Of a stretch of DNA of 64,000 nt, positions 9,911 through 20,936 are shown in pieces. The stretch is from Gnetum montanum (Eukaryota; Streptophyta; Gnetopsida; Gnetales; Gnetaceae). Below the pieces are notes generated by a model, which searched no databases, was not told the DNA's origin, and worked only from the letters and a program-made list of their open reading frames with translations. Every line of letters begins with the position of its first letter. The stretch's first letter is position 1. The DNA is taken from NCBI GenBank assembly GCA_015680685.1, contig MNCI01004113.1:157396-221395 (forward strand), in the 5' to 3' direction. The translations under genes and the position numbers were made by a program.

Positions 9911-12900
9911 CTAAACATCCGAGGCGGGAGGGTCGTCCTCCCTAGATCCACCAGCGTCAGGGGCCCTTGCTCCACTGGGGCCCGCCTCCTGAGCATCATC
10001 ACCACCTTCATCCTGAGAACAAACAACCAACATAAGAATAAGAGAATGCCAAAATGTTAAACATTATCCAATGAATTAACTCCATAAGAACAAAACGCTT
10101 ATCATAGTGGATCCCCCTAAGCCGAATTCCAGCCGACGAAGGATTTCTTCCTCAGAAACACTGGCCCAGTCTGTCCCATCTAGGCCTAAGTCAACGTCTG
10201 CCAAAGTATTCCCTTTGTTGACAGCTGACCAGGTGGGACGTTTCAATGGAAATTCTCCAACCGACACTTCCCCAAATGCGGTTGTGATCACCCTTGTAGG
10301 CGACTCCATTTCCATAGTTGTATTCTATGCAAAAGTATCGAAGGCCGAACGCAAGCCTAAACCCTCCACAAACATTTCTAGTTGGCGCTTTTCGATGGAC
10401 ACCTCTTTTAGTGACTTCTTGTAGTAATGCTTGTGATTCTTCTCGTCCTGACCCCATTTACGAACCTTAGAAGCAAACGCCTTTCAATCTTGACACTTAA
10501 GGTTCAGGAGATCAATTTGAGCTTTGTGTTCTACCATTCTCCGAGTCAGTGATGCATGATGATTCAAAAGGTTCCAATACTTGGTTTATGTAACCTCCGA
10601 TGTTCGCCAAGAGCGATCTCCACTTAGTCTAGCAGCGGCGAACTCATATCGAGCCTTTAAATCATCACATTCCTCTGACAATTCGGAGACTTCCTTTTCT
10701 TTTGCCTGTATTTGTAGCCACAACTGCTCAATGGAATGCCTGCAAGTCCATAATGACTTAGCATGGTGCGTAAGGATTTCTGCAACTCCCTCATAAACAG
10801 GCCTTGGCACTTGCTCCACTTCGGGGGAGAGAGTGGTTAGGCTTTCCATGCTAATGCTTTCTGAGGGATCCCATCTCAGTTTAGCACCTACCCATGTGAA
10901 AAACAAAAAAAAATACAAACGTCAAAACTATACAAGAAAGATGCGAAGCTCCAAAGCTTTAAGTGATTCATACCTATATCAGGGTGGGCTTCTTGGATCC
11001 GTTCAACGACTTCCTCCACGATGCCAGCCACAAAATCCATCTTACTCAGCATTTCTGACCAAATAAGTGGCTCACGGGTATGAGAAGAACTAACCTCAAT
11101 GGTCCTCTCAGAGGGAACTGTCCTCATCGGTACATCTAGGCGCACCATTTTGGTCTCGCTACCTTCATCTGGACAAAATAAAAAACACATAAGAATAAGC
11201 AAAAAATATAACCCACAAAAAAAAAAGAGAAAGGACAACTAAATAGGATAAAAGGAAAAATGTACCGTGCCCTTCGTCATCCCCTGGGGGAGCACCTAAA
11301 TCCAAATCTCCTTGAAGAAAACTACGAAACATCTGGTCGACACTACCTTGGTCGTCCAACGGCTCAGTTCCTATGGTTTTCTCCCTTAATTCCCCGTCCC
11401 GCCACCTTGACTCATTTCTGTATGCTCCTCCTCGTTGTTTTTCCCTGTATTGGTTTCCTCCTCCTCCGTGATCATCTCTAAATCCTGTTTCCTTACTATT
11501 TTAAAAAATCAAGCCAAAGGAAAAATATATCAATGACATGTAAGCGATTGAGGCGAAAGTTATAAATAGAATAAAAACGCTAAAGTAATAAGCAGGTGAG
11601 TTCCGCTCACCAGGCATCTTGAAGCGTATCCGCTTCACGCATGGCTAGCTCACACCAGAAACATCCTCAGCTGGGCGCTCAGGCCTCTTTAGCTTTGCTT
11701 TACCTTGGCCGACGGTTTCCTTGATGACCCATTCTACCCTTCTAGCAGTGTAAGGCAGCTCATCTGGCTCCAACCCCACACTATCACGTGTGTGGATTGA
11801 ACTGCCAGATGATCCCCCCGTAGTAACGGAAACGGATTCATCGATACCTTCGGGTGCATCTTGGGATTGGGCTGTGTCATACAGGTGATGGATCCATGGG
11901 CGGGATAGTTGACCCGGATCCCGCAGGACAAACTTGTTATCTGCTCGAACTACTAAGAACTCGGCAAAACGACGAAGATAACCGGCAAAAAATGCAAAGG
12001 TGAAATGGGATTGCACCTTGACATTCAAGCGCAATCGCACTATCTCTTTGTGCATGCCCGCCAATAAAAATTTTGCCCAGTTGTATCGCATCCCTGTTTC
12101 CAAAACAGTTCACATCACACGAACAGCCTCAACCCTAAGGCACCTCACCTAGGAAAGCATTTTGGGAAATACCCGTGCTCTGAATAGGGGATATAGTTCG
12201 TTCACTTCTACAACCTTCTCCTTCCCCTGCATCGGGAATCCCTTGGTACCCTTTGCTACGCCTAGCCAGTCCTCCAATTCCTGGATCATCTGCAGCTCTT
12301 TATGAGTTCTGTCTAATACTACATTCAGGCCATCCGCCGGTACGCCAAATAGGTCTGAAAAGAACTCGGGCGACAGATGGAAAACTACCTTCACACCCTT
12401 AATCCGGGTGTTGTAGTATGTGATAGACTCATTGAAAGAGTCTATAGTCCCGATCATCTCCCCAATGGAAATATCAGGAATCGGCGTCATAAAAAGCTCC
12501 ATGAGCCCAGTATCATCTAGGAAACAAGCGAGGGACGGAGGAGCACAATTCCATAACCACTTTTGGGCCTTAGCCACCCCTCCAAACTTCATTGACAAAG
12601 TCGTCTCGGTTCGTCTGGTGGTCACCGGATCCTCACTAGAAGGTATATTAACTATAAAAACAATGTAAAGTTGTCATATTAGTGTAAATCCAGGCAATTG
12701 GATGAACCCACTAACATATCTAAGAAGTGTTATCATTTACCGTCGGTGGTAGATCTAGACGTGCTGCCAAGATCATGAGAGAAAATTGGCCCATTGTCAG
12801 TCCAGTCTTCATGAAGCCACCCACGAGCCTTGCACATCACAAACGCTCTGGAGAACTGCTTGTGAAAGTGGACCATCAAATCCTTCGTTTGCTTCAGCAT

Positions 12901-14233
12901 AGTCCCACAAAGGTTAGGGCCCGTCATAAATGCTTCCAGAGCTGTACGAGCGAGGGCTATCCTTTCATCCTAAATCAGGGTCCCGTCTGGGTTGGTCTTC
13001 GGCCTGCAAATTAATACATGTCAACAAACAAGAAACCAACATCAAACGGCAAAAAGAAAGCGATAAACGTAAATGGTCCCACCTGGCTATTTGGTATACC
13101 GTGCCAGGAGGTTTCTGGAACAAAGTATGTGTGCGGGTGGCTATGAATAATGTATTATTGAGGTAGTCCAACCCTCGTGGCAGTAATGCCCACATGTGCA
13201 TTAACGGGTGTGTTGCCCTGGGCCCGTGGGTAGTGCCATCCTCATTAACAAATGGCCTCTCATCAATGTCTTTGATGAAAACCATGACATCCTCGGTAGC
13301 CCTCGGCAGCATCACATCAACCACACTCCGCGCAGTCACTTCGTCAAAATTTGACCACATAACCACTTCAAAATTATCTAACAAGAAGGCCAAGAATTCA
13401 CATGTACCTTCTCAGAACCAAACCCCACTTTCATCCGCAATTAGGTTTGGAGGAACCTTGCCATCCTCAATAGGGCCAACCCATGTTAACACCTCGACGA
13501 GTTCAACAATAATGAGGAAACGTTTGCTGTCCCTGCAGCCAATTGTGACACTCCAATTAATCAGCCATGCTTCGAAACAACCTGAGAGATGAAAATCACA
13601 TTAAGGATCGACGCTTAAAAATTGAAAATTTTCTAACTCTTAAACTCAGCGTATATGCCGCATATAGAGCGTATACGCTCGCGAGACCATGTCGCGTAAA
13701 ATAACATCTTAAACTCAGCGTATACGCCACATATAGAGCGTATATGCTGACCAACATAGCGTAAATATGCAATTCAAAACTCAGCGTATACGCTAGCCAG
13801 CTCAGCGTCTACATTGACAACAATCTGCTTTATGCTAACACCCAAACTCATTCACGTACAGCGTATACGCTGAGCAAACCCTCGGCGTATACGCCATAAA
13901 CAGAAGTTACGCCGACGATAAATAAATTACGTTGACAAACATTTTGCCAATAAAATTTTTCTACGCTTCACAGTTACGCTTGGCGTATACGCCGAAAACC
14001 CTTATGCTGAAAAACCTTCTACGCTCAGTGCATACGCCGAGACCATCTACGCTACAAACAAAAAATAGCACAGAAACAACAGAGGCAGGAATCAGAGCCT
14101 ACCTGTGGGACGTCATAGGCCACGATGGAATCTTTGGCCTGGGCAGGCCGTGCAGCATAGCCTCCATCTCTTCTGCAAAGGTCAGGTCGGGACCCTTCCT
14201 GCCCTGACCCTCCACTTCCTTCCCCCTGCCCAT
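9911..14233 (-). pseudogene. Antisense multi-exon gene inside element C
   Basis: On the minus strand I can place nine exons: 14233-14103, 13581-13083, 13003-12741, 12651-12149, 12093-11611, 11484-11266, 11168-10974, 10887-10097 and 10012-9911 (TAG stop). All inferred introns are GT-AG and 55-126 bp, except the first (521 bp). Six of the eight junctions keep the frame (exons 2/3, 3/4, 5/6, 6/7, 7/8, 8/9). Junctions 1/2 and 4/5 do not, and about six in-frame stops occur, so this copy is degraded. The product would be about 1060 residues. Exons 4-5 contain a hydrophobic/aromatic domain with FHLSPEFFSDLFGVP. Exon 6 is Gly/Arg-rich, exon 8 is coiled-coil-like and exon 9 acidic. The exon 4 pattern recalls the 'putative plant transposon protein' family; that is a weak inference. 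Antisense extra ORFs are known in Tat-lineage elements. Function unknown. Confidence 0.8.
13640..14060. repeat. GCGTATACGC array inside intron 1 of the antisense gene
   Basis: The 521-bp first intron (13582-14102) is the only long one. It is filled with about a dozen AGCGTATACGC / GAGCGTATATGC units, the same palindrome as in the LTR U3. The shared motif within one element suggests copying or a common binding factor. Confidence 0.85.
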
Positions 14234-14470
14234 CTCGAATTGTCTACGCTGTCGATGTAAGTTTACGCCAGACAACTGTCTACGCTGGCGCTCGCAGGTT
14301 TACTCTTTGGCGTCTATGCTAAGGCCACTCCGCGTCTACGCTGGGGTTTAATCTTAGGCATCTACGCTAGGGTCTCTCGTTGGCGTCTACGCTGGGAGGC
14401 AGGTTTACGCTTACGCTTACGCTTTAGCAGGTGGCGCTTTGTCTCTTACGATGTCACTTTCAAAGTAAGA
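14234..14470 (-). repeat. Antisense-gene leader with TCTACGCTGG units
   Basis: Between the antisense start codon and its TATA box are repeats of CGTCTACGCTGG / TTTACGC (14250-14430), related to the TTTACGCT units of the sense leader. If transcription starts about 30 bp from the TATA at 14491, this is its 5' untranslated region. Confidence 0.6.
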
Positions 14471-14490
14471 AACAAATGGACCCCCCATCC

Positions 14491-14500
14491 CTTTATATAG
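14491..14500 (-). promoter_or_regulatory. TATA box of the antisense gene
   Basis: On the minus strand the sequence reads CTATATAAAG, a near-ideal plant TATA element. It lies about 260 bp upstream of the first antisense ATG (14233-14231) in an otherwise GC-richer segment. It is the expected position for a promoter independent of the LTRs. Confidence 0.6.
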
Positions 14501-14913
14501 CGCTCCGATGACGCTAACACTAACGCCGCTGCCGCTTACACCGCCGTTGCTTCGTTTTTTGCCTTTTTTGCTTGTTTTTTCACCAAAATTTGCCCAAAAG
14601 TGATAAAAATTAATTCAAAATTAATTAAAAATAGAGATTATTGCATCCTGGTTTCTCCATGGGCCCCATTCTACATGTTTACGTTGAACATTCTAGTTTA
14701 AATCCCACTCACGGCCTGGTACGGCCTTAAACTGCCATTTCCCCCATCCGACTACGGCCCGGTAAGGCCTTAAACTGCCATGTGTCCCGGTGTGACGATA
14801 ATCCACCATTATACACGTACACATAATTCGAAGCTTAGTACATGTAAACAAATGGCATAGAACAAGCTTCCTTTTCTCATTCTGCTCTCTATTTATTGGC
14901 AGGAGAAAGCTCA
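14501..14913 (+). other. Spacer before pol, with a possible splice acceptor
   Basis: The first part (14501-14640) is GC-rich then T-rich. Two TTAAACT repeat units (GGTACGGCCTTAAACTGCC) occur at 14697-14790. Just before the RT frame, a pyrimidine-rich stretch ending TTATTGGCAG (14892-14901) looks like a 3' splice site. Ogre-type Tat elements are known to splice an intron between protease and RT. Confidence 0.5.
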
Positions 14914-16609
14914 ATGGATTGCCAGCACTTAACCGCACCGTTAATCATTGACGGACCATACAGCAAAGTTGCACGAGCCATTAACATAAACTCCATCAAC
15001 TTAAGTACATCAATGGATGACATGGTCATAGCCTCTACACAAAAAATGATAGATGATTACCAAGGCATGAAAAAATTCCTTGACATAGAAGCCGAAAACA
15101 TCACCGAAGATCCATTAGCTGAAACCCCCATTACCATGTCTAATGGGGAAGTCAAAATCTTAAAGTTAAGCACACTGCTACAACCGCACTTGGCCCAAGA
15201 CATCCAGAATGTGCTCAAGGAAAATATGAAAGTGTTCGCTTGGTCCTATACGGACATGCCCGGGTTAGATCCTAGAATTATCCAACACAACATTATTCTT
15301 GACCCAAACCTAAGACCGGTAAAACAAAAAGCGCGAAAAGTTAGACCCGAGGTGGTGTTGGCAGTTCGCAATGAGATCACCAAGCTTTACCAAGCTGGTT
15401 TCATTCGGGCTGTTGATTATGCTGAGTGGGTATCAAACATGGTCATCGTCCCAAAGAAAAACGGAAGCATTCGCCTATGCATGGATTTCCGAGATTTAAA
15501 CATAGCAACCATAAAAGATGACTTTCCCCTACCCAGCATCGATCAACTTGTTGACTCAACTACCGGGCATGCCTTACTATCTTTTATGGATGATTTTTTG
15601 GGATACAACCAAATACGCATCAACCCTGAACATCAACTTCGAACAACCTTCATGACCCCATGGGGAACTTTTTGCTACACCATGATGCCCTTTGGTCTCA
15701 AGAACGCAGGGGCCACATATCAAAGAGCCATGATGTTTATCTTTAGTGATTATATGTTACGGTCACTCAACGATTATGTGGATGACATCATGGTTAAATC
15801 AAAAATGACCGAACAACATATACAAGACCTCGACTTAGTCTTAAAGCGTTGTTTAAAGTACAAACTAAGACTTAACCCGAAAAAATGTGTCTTTGGTGTC
15901 AAAACAGGCAAAATGCTCAGATTCATAGCCTCTAAAGCAAGGATACGAGTAGACCCTGATAAGGTGAAAGCCATAACAAACCTGAAACCCCCAAGCAACC
16001 TTACCGAGCTTTGAGGTTTGCAAGATAGATTGTAGTTCATCAGGCGTTTCGTAGAAAAATTAACAGACAAACTAAAACCTATGAACCACCTGTTACGTAA
16101 AAATGTCCATTTCGAATGGACTCCGCAGTGCCAGGAAGCCTTCGAAAATATCAAAACAGCACTTGCCCGATTGCCTACGGTCTACCCGCCCCAAAACAAC
16201 AAACCGTTTTACATCTACCTTGCCACTTTAGAATCGTCCATCGCGTCTATGCTCTGCCAGAAACGAGATGATAGAACTGAAGTCCATGTATACTACTTGA
16301 GCCATGCCTTAGTTGCCCATGGAAAGAAGTATAACGATGTGGAGAAGTCATGTTTAGCTTTAGTCTTTTCTCTAAGAAAATGGCGACATTACCTCTTTCA
16401 TAATCAAGTCTACATAATCTGTAAGGACAATGTACTGAGAGCTATAACAAGGAACATTTACGAAACGAGTCAAATAGCCCGGTGGAAAGCCATGATAGCT
16501 GAGTTTGACCTATATTATGTAGTGCAATCATCAGTCAAGGGTCAAGCCATAGCAGATCAAATGGCCATGTCACCAACACGTGATCAAGCAACCATAGATC
16601 CAGAATTCC
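14914..16609 (+). pseudogene. pol: Element C reverse transcriptase and first RNase H
   Basis: One frame is open from 14896 (first ATG 14914) to 16014. After a TGA at 16012 and a nearby TAG it continues in the same frame to the assembly gap at 16610. RT blocks appear in order: a basic VKQKARKVRPE start, WVSNMVIVPKKNGSIRLCMD, FPLPSIDQLVD, LLSFMDDFLGYNQI, PFGLKNAGATYQ, then YVDDIMVKS as the catalytic YxDD. The connection and gypsy RNase H follow (FEWTPQCQEAF, YYLSHAL, YNDVEKSCLALVF). The RT part (372 codons) is uninterrupted, but L-FMDD replaces the more usual L-FLDG ahead of the active site. Confidence 0.9.
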
Positions 16610-16610
16610 N
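16610..16610. other. Collapsed assembly gap (single N)
   Basis: The single N falls between the end of the gypsy RNase H and the middle of the second RNase H. The reading frame changes across it and the N-terminal half of the second RNase H is missing. It therefore most likely hides a few hundred bases rather than one ambiguous base. Confidence 0.7.
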
Positions 16611-17024
16611 ATCACATGGCTTATAGTCAGAGGAGATTCACAATTGGTCGTAAACCAAGTTACAGACATTTACACATGTAAAGCCCAACATTTACAACCA
16701 TACTGTGACTTGGCAAAACATTTAATGAGGCGATTTGAAAACATTGATGTGCAACACGTCTCTCGAAATGATAACACCATCGCAGACGTGTTGGCCACAT
16801 TAGCGCTAAACATATCGCCCGACATGTTCCATGCCTTGCCAAGCTCCGTAATCAACTACGCTGAACCGATAACCAATACCTCCGACACATTGCCAATTGC
16901 ATCTGTTAGTACAACACACGCGGTGGAATGGTATGATGACATAAAAGAGTACCTTCTACGCGGCGAAACACCACGACATCTAACGCATGCACAAAAAGAT
17001 GCAGTGCGGAAACGTTCTAGGTAA
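16611..17024 (+). pseudogene. Second (archaeal-type) RNase H of element C, C-terminal half
   Basis: The frame reads VIRGDSQLVVNQVTD, then a Y-x-x-Y helix, LMRRFENIDVQHVSRNDN and IADVLATLA. This is the characteristic C-terminal half of the additional aRNH domain that marks the Tat lineage (dual RNase H). The domain's N-terminal half lies in the gap at 16610. A linker to integrase follows, ending at TAA 17022. Confidence 0.82.
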
Positions 17025-18167
17025 TACACCCTCGTAGGGGACGCACTATATCATCGATCCTACGAAGGCATATTGCTAACATGTGTCAGTAGTACTGAGG
17101 CCCAAACAATAGTTGAACAAATACATGAGGGACTATGCGGAGGACACATTGCGCCTAAAACCATGGCAACGAAAATAAGATGATTAGGCTATTATTGGCC
17201 GCATATGGAATATGACTATCTCTCCAAGGTTAAAACATGCGACACTTGCCAAAAGCATAGTAACCTAATCCATATCCCACTGAATGAGTTGCACACAGCA
17301 TAGATCACATGGCCCTTCTAAAAATGGGGTTTGGACCTCATCGGACCAATCACACCCTTGTCTTCCGCAGGGCATAGTTTCATCATAACCGCTATTGAAT
17401 ATTTCACGAAGTGGGTTGAGGTTGTTCCCCTCCGAAGGACCACATCTAAACACGTGTGCAATTTCATCCTTGAAAACATTGTAACCCATTTTGGCATCCC
17501 TTTGACAATTATCACTGACAATGGGCTGCAATTTAGCAGTGCCAAAACAAAAAAAATTTGCGACAGTCTGGGGATTAAACACTCGTTTTCCTCCCCTTAC
17601 TATCCTCAAAGCAATGCTCAAGCAGAAGCAACAAATAAGACGATCGTTACAATACTTAAGAAAATGCTGACCCAAAGCAAAAGAAAATGGCACGAGCAAT
17701 TAGTGTACACATTATGGGCATACCGCACCACACACCGAACGTCAATAGGTAAAGCACCATATAGCCTTGTTTACGGTTCAGAAGCTGTCTGACCTTTAGA
17801 ATTACAGGTACCATCATTAAGGATCACACTCTCTGGACTCCTCGACGACGAGCAAAACAATAATCTACGTACCATTGACCTCGACTCGATAGAAGAGGAA
17901 AAAATAAGCACGCTCGATCAGATCGAATGGTACCAAAAGCAACAATGACAGCGACATCGGCATGACAGCAACAAGCGCCCTATTAAAGAAGGCGACCTCG
18001 TACTCAAAGCTATTCGGGAACACCCGAAAAAATTCTCAGCCAACTGGGAAGGGCCTTACGTGGTCATCAAAGCATTTGATAATGGTGCATTCAAGCTAGC
18101 TGACATAGAAGGAAACGAGCTTGTCAATCCAATCAATCACTTGTACCTAAGACCGTTCTACGTCTAA
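17025..18167 (+). pseudogene. Element C integrase
   Basis: The zinc-binding HHCC module reads from about 17128 (HEGLCGGHIAPK ... CDTCQKH) with one TGA. The catalytic core is open at 17331-17792: D in MDLIGPI, D in IITDNGLQF, and E in PYYPQSNAQAEATNK, giving the D,D(35)E triad. A stop (TGA 17790) then interrupts. The C-terminal domain continues in frame with FSANWEGPYVV and a PINHLYLRPFYV end at TAA 18165-18167. Integrase would insert the cDNA with the 5-bp duplication seen at the ends of this element. Stops make this copy inactive. Confidence 0.88.
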
Positions 18168-18186
18168 GCACAAGCTCAGGTACGTG

Positions 18187-18600
18187 AAAGTCCTAGAATT
18201 ACGACTATAAACTGATACCACAGAAAAGTCCTAGAATTACGACTATAAACTGATACCACAGAAAAGTCCTAGAATTACGACTATAAACTGATACCACAGC
18301 TCGTCCTGGAATCATGACGGTAAACTGATACCACAGAATAGTCCTGGATTATAACTTAAAACTAATACCGCAGTGTCCGCAATGATGATAAACTAGCAGC
18401 CGTCCGGCACAATAGTAAGCTGCCACCCTCACAACTATCAGGGTCCGCTAAGACTATAAACTAGCTAGCCTCTTCATAGTCCACTAAGACTAGAAACTGG
18501 CAACCTGACGTCCACCACGACGCTAAACAGGCGATGTCCAACGGGTCTTGACATAAAACTAACCCATGATAGTCTGCCCAGACTATAAACTGGCACATCA
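18187..18600 (+). repeat. Post-pol TATAAACTG/TTAAACTA repeat array
   Basis: Three near-identical 38-bp tandem units start at 18187, 18225 and 18263 (core CTAGAATTACGACTATAAAC). More diverged units of about 38-45 bp follow, each containing (A/T)TAAACTRG or ACTATAAACT. The motif family is the same as in the two spacers flanking the antisense gene. Confidence 0.85.
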
Positions 18601-19607
18601 CTCCGCTGCCATGCTCATTCATCAGCTTCACTGCATCGCTCGCCATCAATCATCCTTATCAGTATTGCTATCATTTAAACACAGTGCCTGCCTTCCTTCA
18701 GCATCTCTGCGCCATTGCCCACCATGTAAGTCTAAGCTCGTCTATTCGCTCATGGTTTTTCTTGTCTCCTTGGTGTTACGTTTGCAGGATGACACCCGGA
18801 AGTTTCGTACAAAGATGCACCTCATCATAAGCAGCAAGATGAGGTAATTTCCGCAGCATACCTGGCAGAAATAAGTCAAACCATTCACTGTACATCCCCA
18901 TTCATCGACAAAACTCCCTATCCTTTCGCTAACACTCTTTATCCTGGCATCCCCTCGACATGTCCAGTACATCTAAAACATTGTACCACTGTAAAGCAGC
19001 TACAACACGCAGCACAGCACTTGCGCATGAGTACAAAAGCAGAGCAAAAGTTTACGACACAAAAAAAAATCGAGACCCCAGGCACTTCCCATATAAGCCC
19101 CAAACAGGAAGGCAGTTGTCTCAAAACCAAGTACTGATGTTCAAAATGCTCAAGCGACATCCACTTGCATGGCTTTGGATCCCCACCAACAGGTTCCCCT
19201 GAACACTAAACATGGGCCCTATTCTCCCAAAGAATGTAACACATCCTCCCGTGGCTTTGGCCCAGCCAACAGGTCCTCTCGAAAACTAACCGAGGGCCCT
19301 GTTTCGCCAAAGGATGCACATTGCATGTCTAAACTCTGAGTCTGCTAAAACATTGGCTATTGGCAAAGATCAGCATGCCACATATCCAAACATCCCCTGT
19401 CCACGACACAATTCTTTGGGCAGTCACCAATCCCCGCGATCTCTATCCTCCTATTAGCCACAAATTTCACTTTCCCGATCCCATGTACTATTGAACACGA
19501 TGCGATGACGTCTCATCAAGTGGCAGCAGGCAACGTCTTTATCAAGTTGCTTGTGGTGTTTTGCACTTCTTTGTCGACGCTTCTCAGGTCGATTCCTCCA
19601 AGCGTCA
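18601..19607 (+). other. Element C 3' untranslated spacer
   Basis: No coding signal was found. The stretch is of mixed composition and includes two similar blocks near 19170-19310 (TGGCTTTGG...CCAACAGG...GGGCCCT), about 75 bp apart, which look like a short tandem duplication. Confidence 0.5.
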
Positions 19608-19609
19608 AC

Positions 19610-19622
19610 AAAGAGGGGCCAA
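19610..19622 (+). promoter_or_regulatory. Polypurine tract of element C
   Basis: AAAGAGGGGCCAA lies immediately 5' of the 3' LTR start TGAAACACC. The second Tat element at the right end of the window has AACAAAGAGGGACCA in the equivalent place. Confidence 0.85.
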
Positions 19623-20835
19623 TGAAACACCATAAAATTTGGAGCTTAGTACTTGCCCGGCACCAAGAAGGACCCTGAGACTCACGGATGACCTCGGCTA
19701 CATAAGAAGTTATACGTGGCAATGTTAGGACTTGAAATGCTTATTTTTTTTACTAAGTATACTGTGCCAGCGTATATGCCCAAGTTCACACCTACAGCGT
19801 ATACGCCTCACTCTACAGCGTATACGCCCAGCACTCCAGCGTGTACGCCCAGGTACTACAGATGCATGTGCTCGACGACAAAATCTCCAATGACAGCATA
19901 AAGATAACACCAAAGAGCAAGAATTGAAGCAAGTGGCCATCCTTCGGCGTATACGCCAGCGTATACGCCCACATCCGCCAGTGTATATGCCCTGCATCCA
20001 CCAGCATATACGCCCAGCATCTATCAGCGTATATGCCCAGCATCTGTCAGCGTATATGCCCAGCACTCAGCATCTTCACCTCAGTTCACGCCCAACACCT
20101 CCAGCGTATACGCCGACTTGATACGGCATATACGCCCAGCGTATATGCCCAACAAATTTAAAATATTATATTTCTGTAAAGTCTGTGCACCCGGTCAACG
20201 CATCATGTGTCGCCCAACCCGAGTTTAGCGTAACAACCTGTATATAAACCCCGATCTCCCACTTCACCCAGGTCAGTTAGCAAAATCCCGGAGCAGACCA
20301 GAGAACATTTATGCTGCGTAAAAGAGCTGAAACCCTCTAACGCTGGGAAGCCCTGTACACTGCAGATACAGTCTCTACGCTCCATTCGCCCTGCAAACTA
20401 GCCGAGTCATCCCTATATACGCCGGGGCTTTTCGTCTGCCTTGTGTTCCCACACAACTGCGTTAGACCAGTGCACTGTACTTTGACTCTGTAATACCATT
20501 GTTTACATTTTCTGCATAAGTTCTTTTATAGTTTTACGTCAATTTGGCCCATGCACTGTTTACGCCTATTTACGCTCAAGCTCCGTTTTCATCTGTTTTA
20601 CGCTATTTTACGCTTAGTTCACGCTTGCCACACCGTTTACGCATAACCCAGCGTATAGCATTTTGCGTACGTGCAGGGAAATCCTTGTCTGATCCGCGTT
20701 CGGACCACCCAAGGTACTCTGCCTTTGTGCATTCCAGCTTGCCCTCAGGCAAAGGCAGGGTATTCTGTACTCGTTCTGCGATCCCGCGGCCTCTGTTTTC
20801 TTTCCAGCCGGAGACCGACGATTTCAGGCGGTACA
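19623..20835 (+). mobile_element. Element C 3' LTR (1213 bp)
   Basis: It aligns end to end with 3266-4453, with the same TATA (20241-20248), the same palindrome array (19770-20150, with extra copies) and the same termini. The length difference lies mostly in the palindrome array. Confidence 0.93.
20241..20248 (+). promoter_or_regulatory. TATA box of the element C 3' LTR
   Basis: TATATAAA lies in the same context as in the 5' LTR. The sequence upstream and downstream is conserved. Confidence 0.7.
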
Positions 20836-20840
20836 CAACC
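20836..20840. repeat. Target-site duplication CAACC, right copy
   Basis: CAACC follows the GGTACA end of the 3' LTR and matches 3261-3265. Confidence 0.92.
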
Positions 20841-20936
20841 TGTTCTACCATCAATGTTCATTCAATTAATAATCCCATACCTTTCCAATATTTTATAAGG
20901 AACTCGAGGATGAGTTTTCATTCAGTTATTGGGGTA
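20841..20936 (+). mobile_element. Family A 3' internal end, right half of the interrupted element
   Basis: It matches A1 sequence at about 29984-30079, including the pre-PPT block GGAACTCGAGGA...TTTTCATTCA and a weakened PPT (TTGGGGTA). Together with 3147-3265 it is the 3' end of an element whose LTR is 20937-21741. Internal sequence upstream of that LTR shows it is a 3' LTR as well as the 5' LTR of A1. Confidence 0.85.

Larger units (their letters stand above)
3266..20835 (+). mobile_element. Element C: complete 17.6-kb Tat-lineage Ty3/gypsy retrotransposon
   Basis: Both LTRs start TGAAACACC and end GGTACA. They are bounded by a perfect 5-bp target duplication CAACC (3261-3265 and 20836-20840). 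A PBS follows the 5' LTR and the polypurine tract AAAGAGGGGCC precedes the 3' LTR. The order is gag-PR, spacer with an antisense gene, RT, RNase H, a second RNase H, then INT. The dual RNase H, the YVDD RT, the PBS beginning TTGGCGCTAAAAGGAGG and the large size place it in the Tat/Ogre group. Stop codons in gag-pro and pol show this copy is no longer coding-competent. It sits inside the 3' internal region of a family A element. Confidence 0.95.

Noticed and set aside
12420..13592. Plus-strand ORFs over the antisense gene (12420-12668, 12727-13014, 13194-13592)
   Set aside because: They are shadows: splice signals and phase support the minus strand and the plus peptides show no domain.
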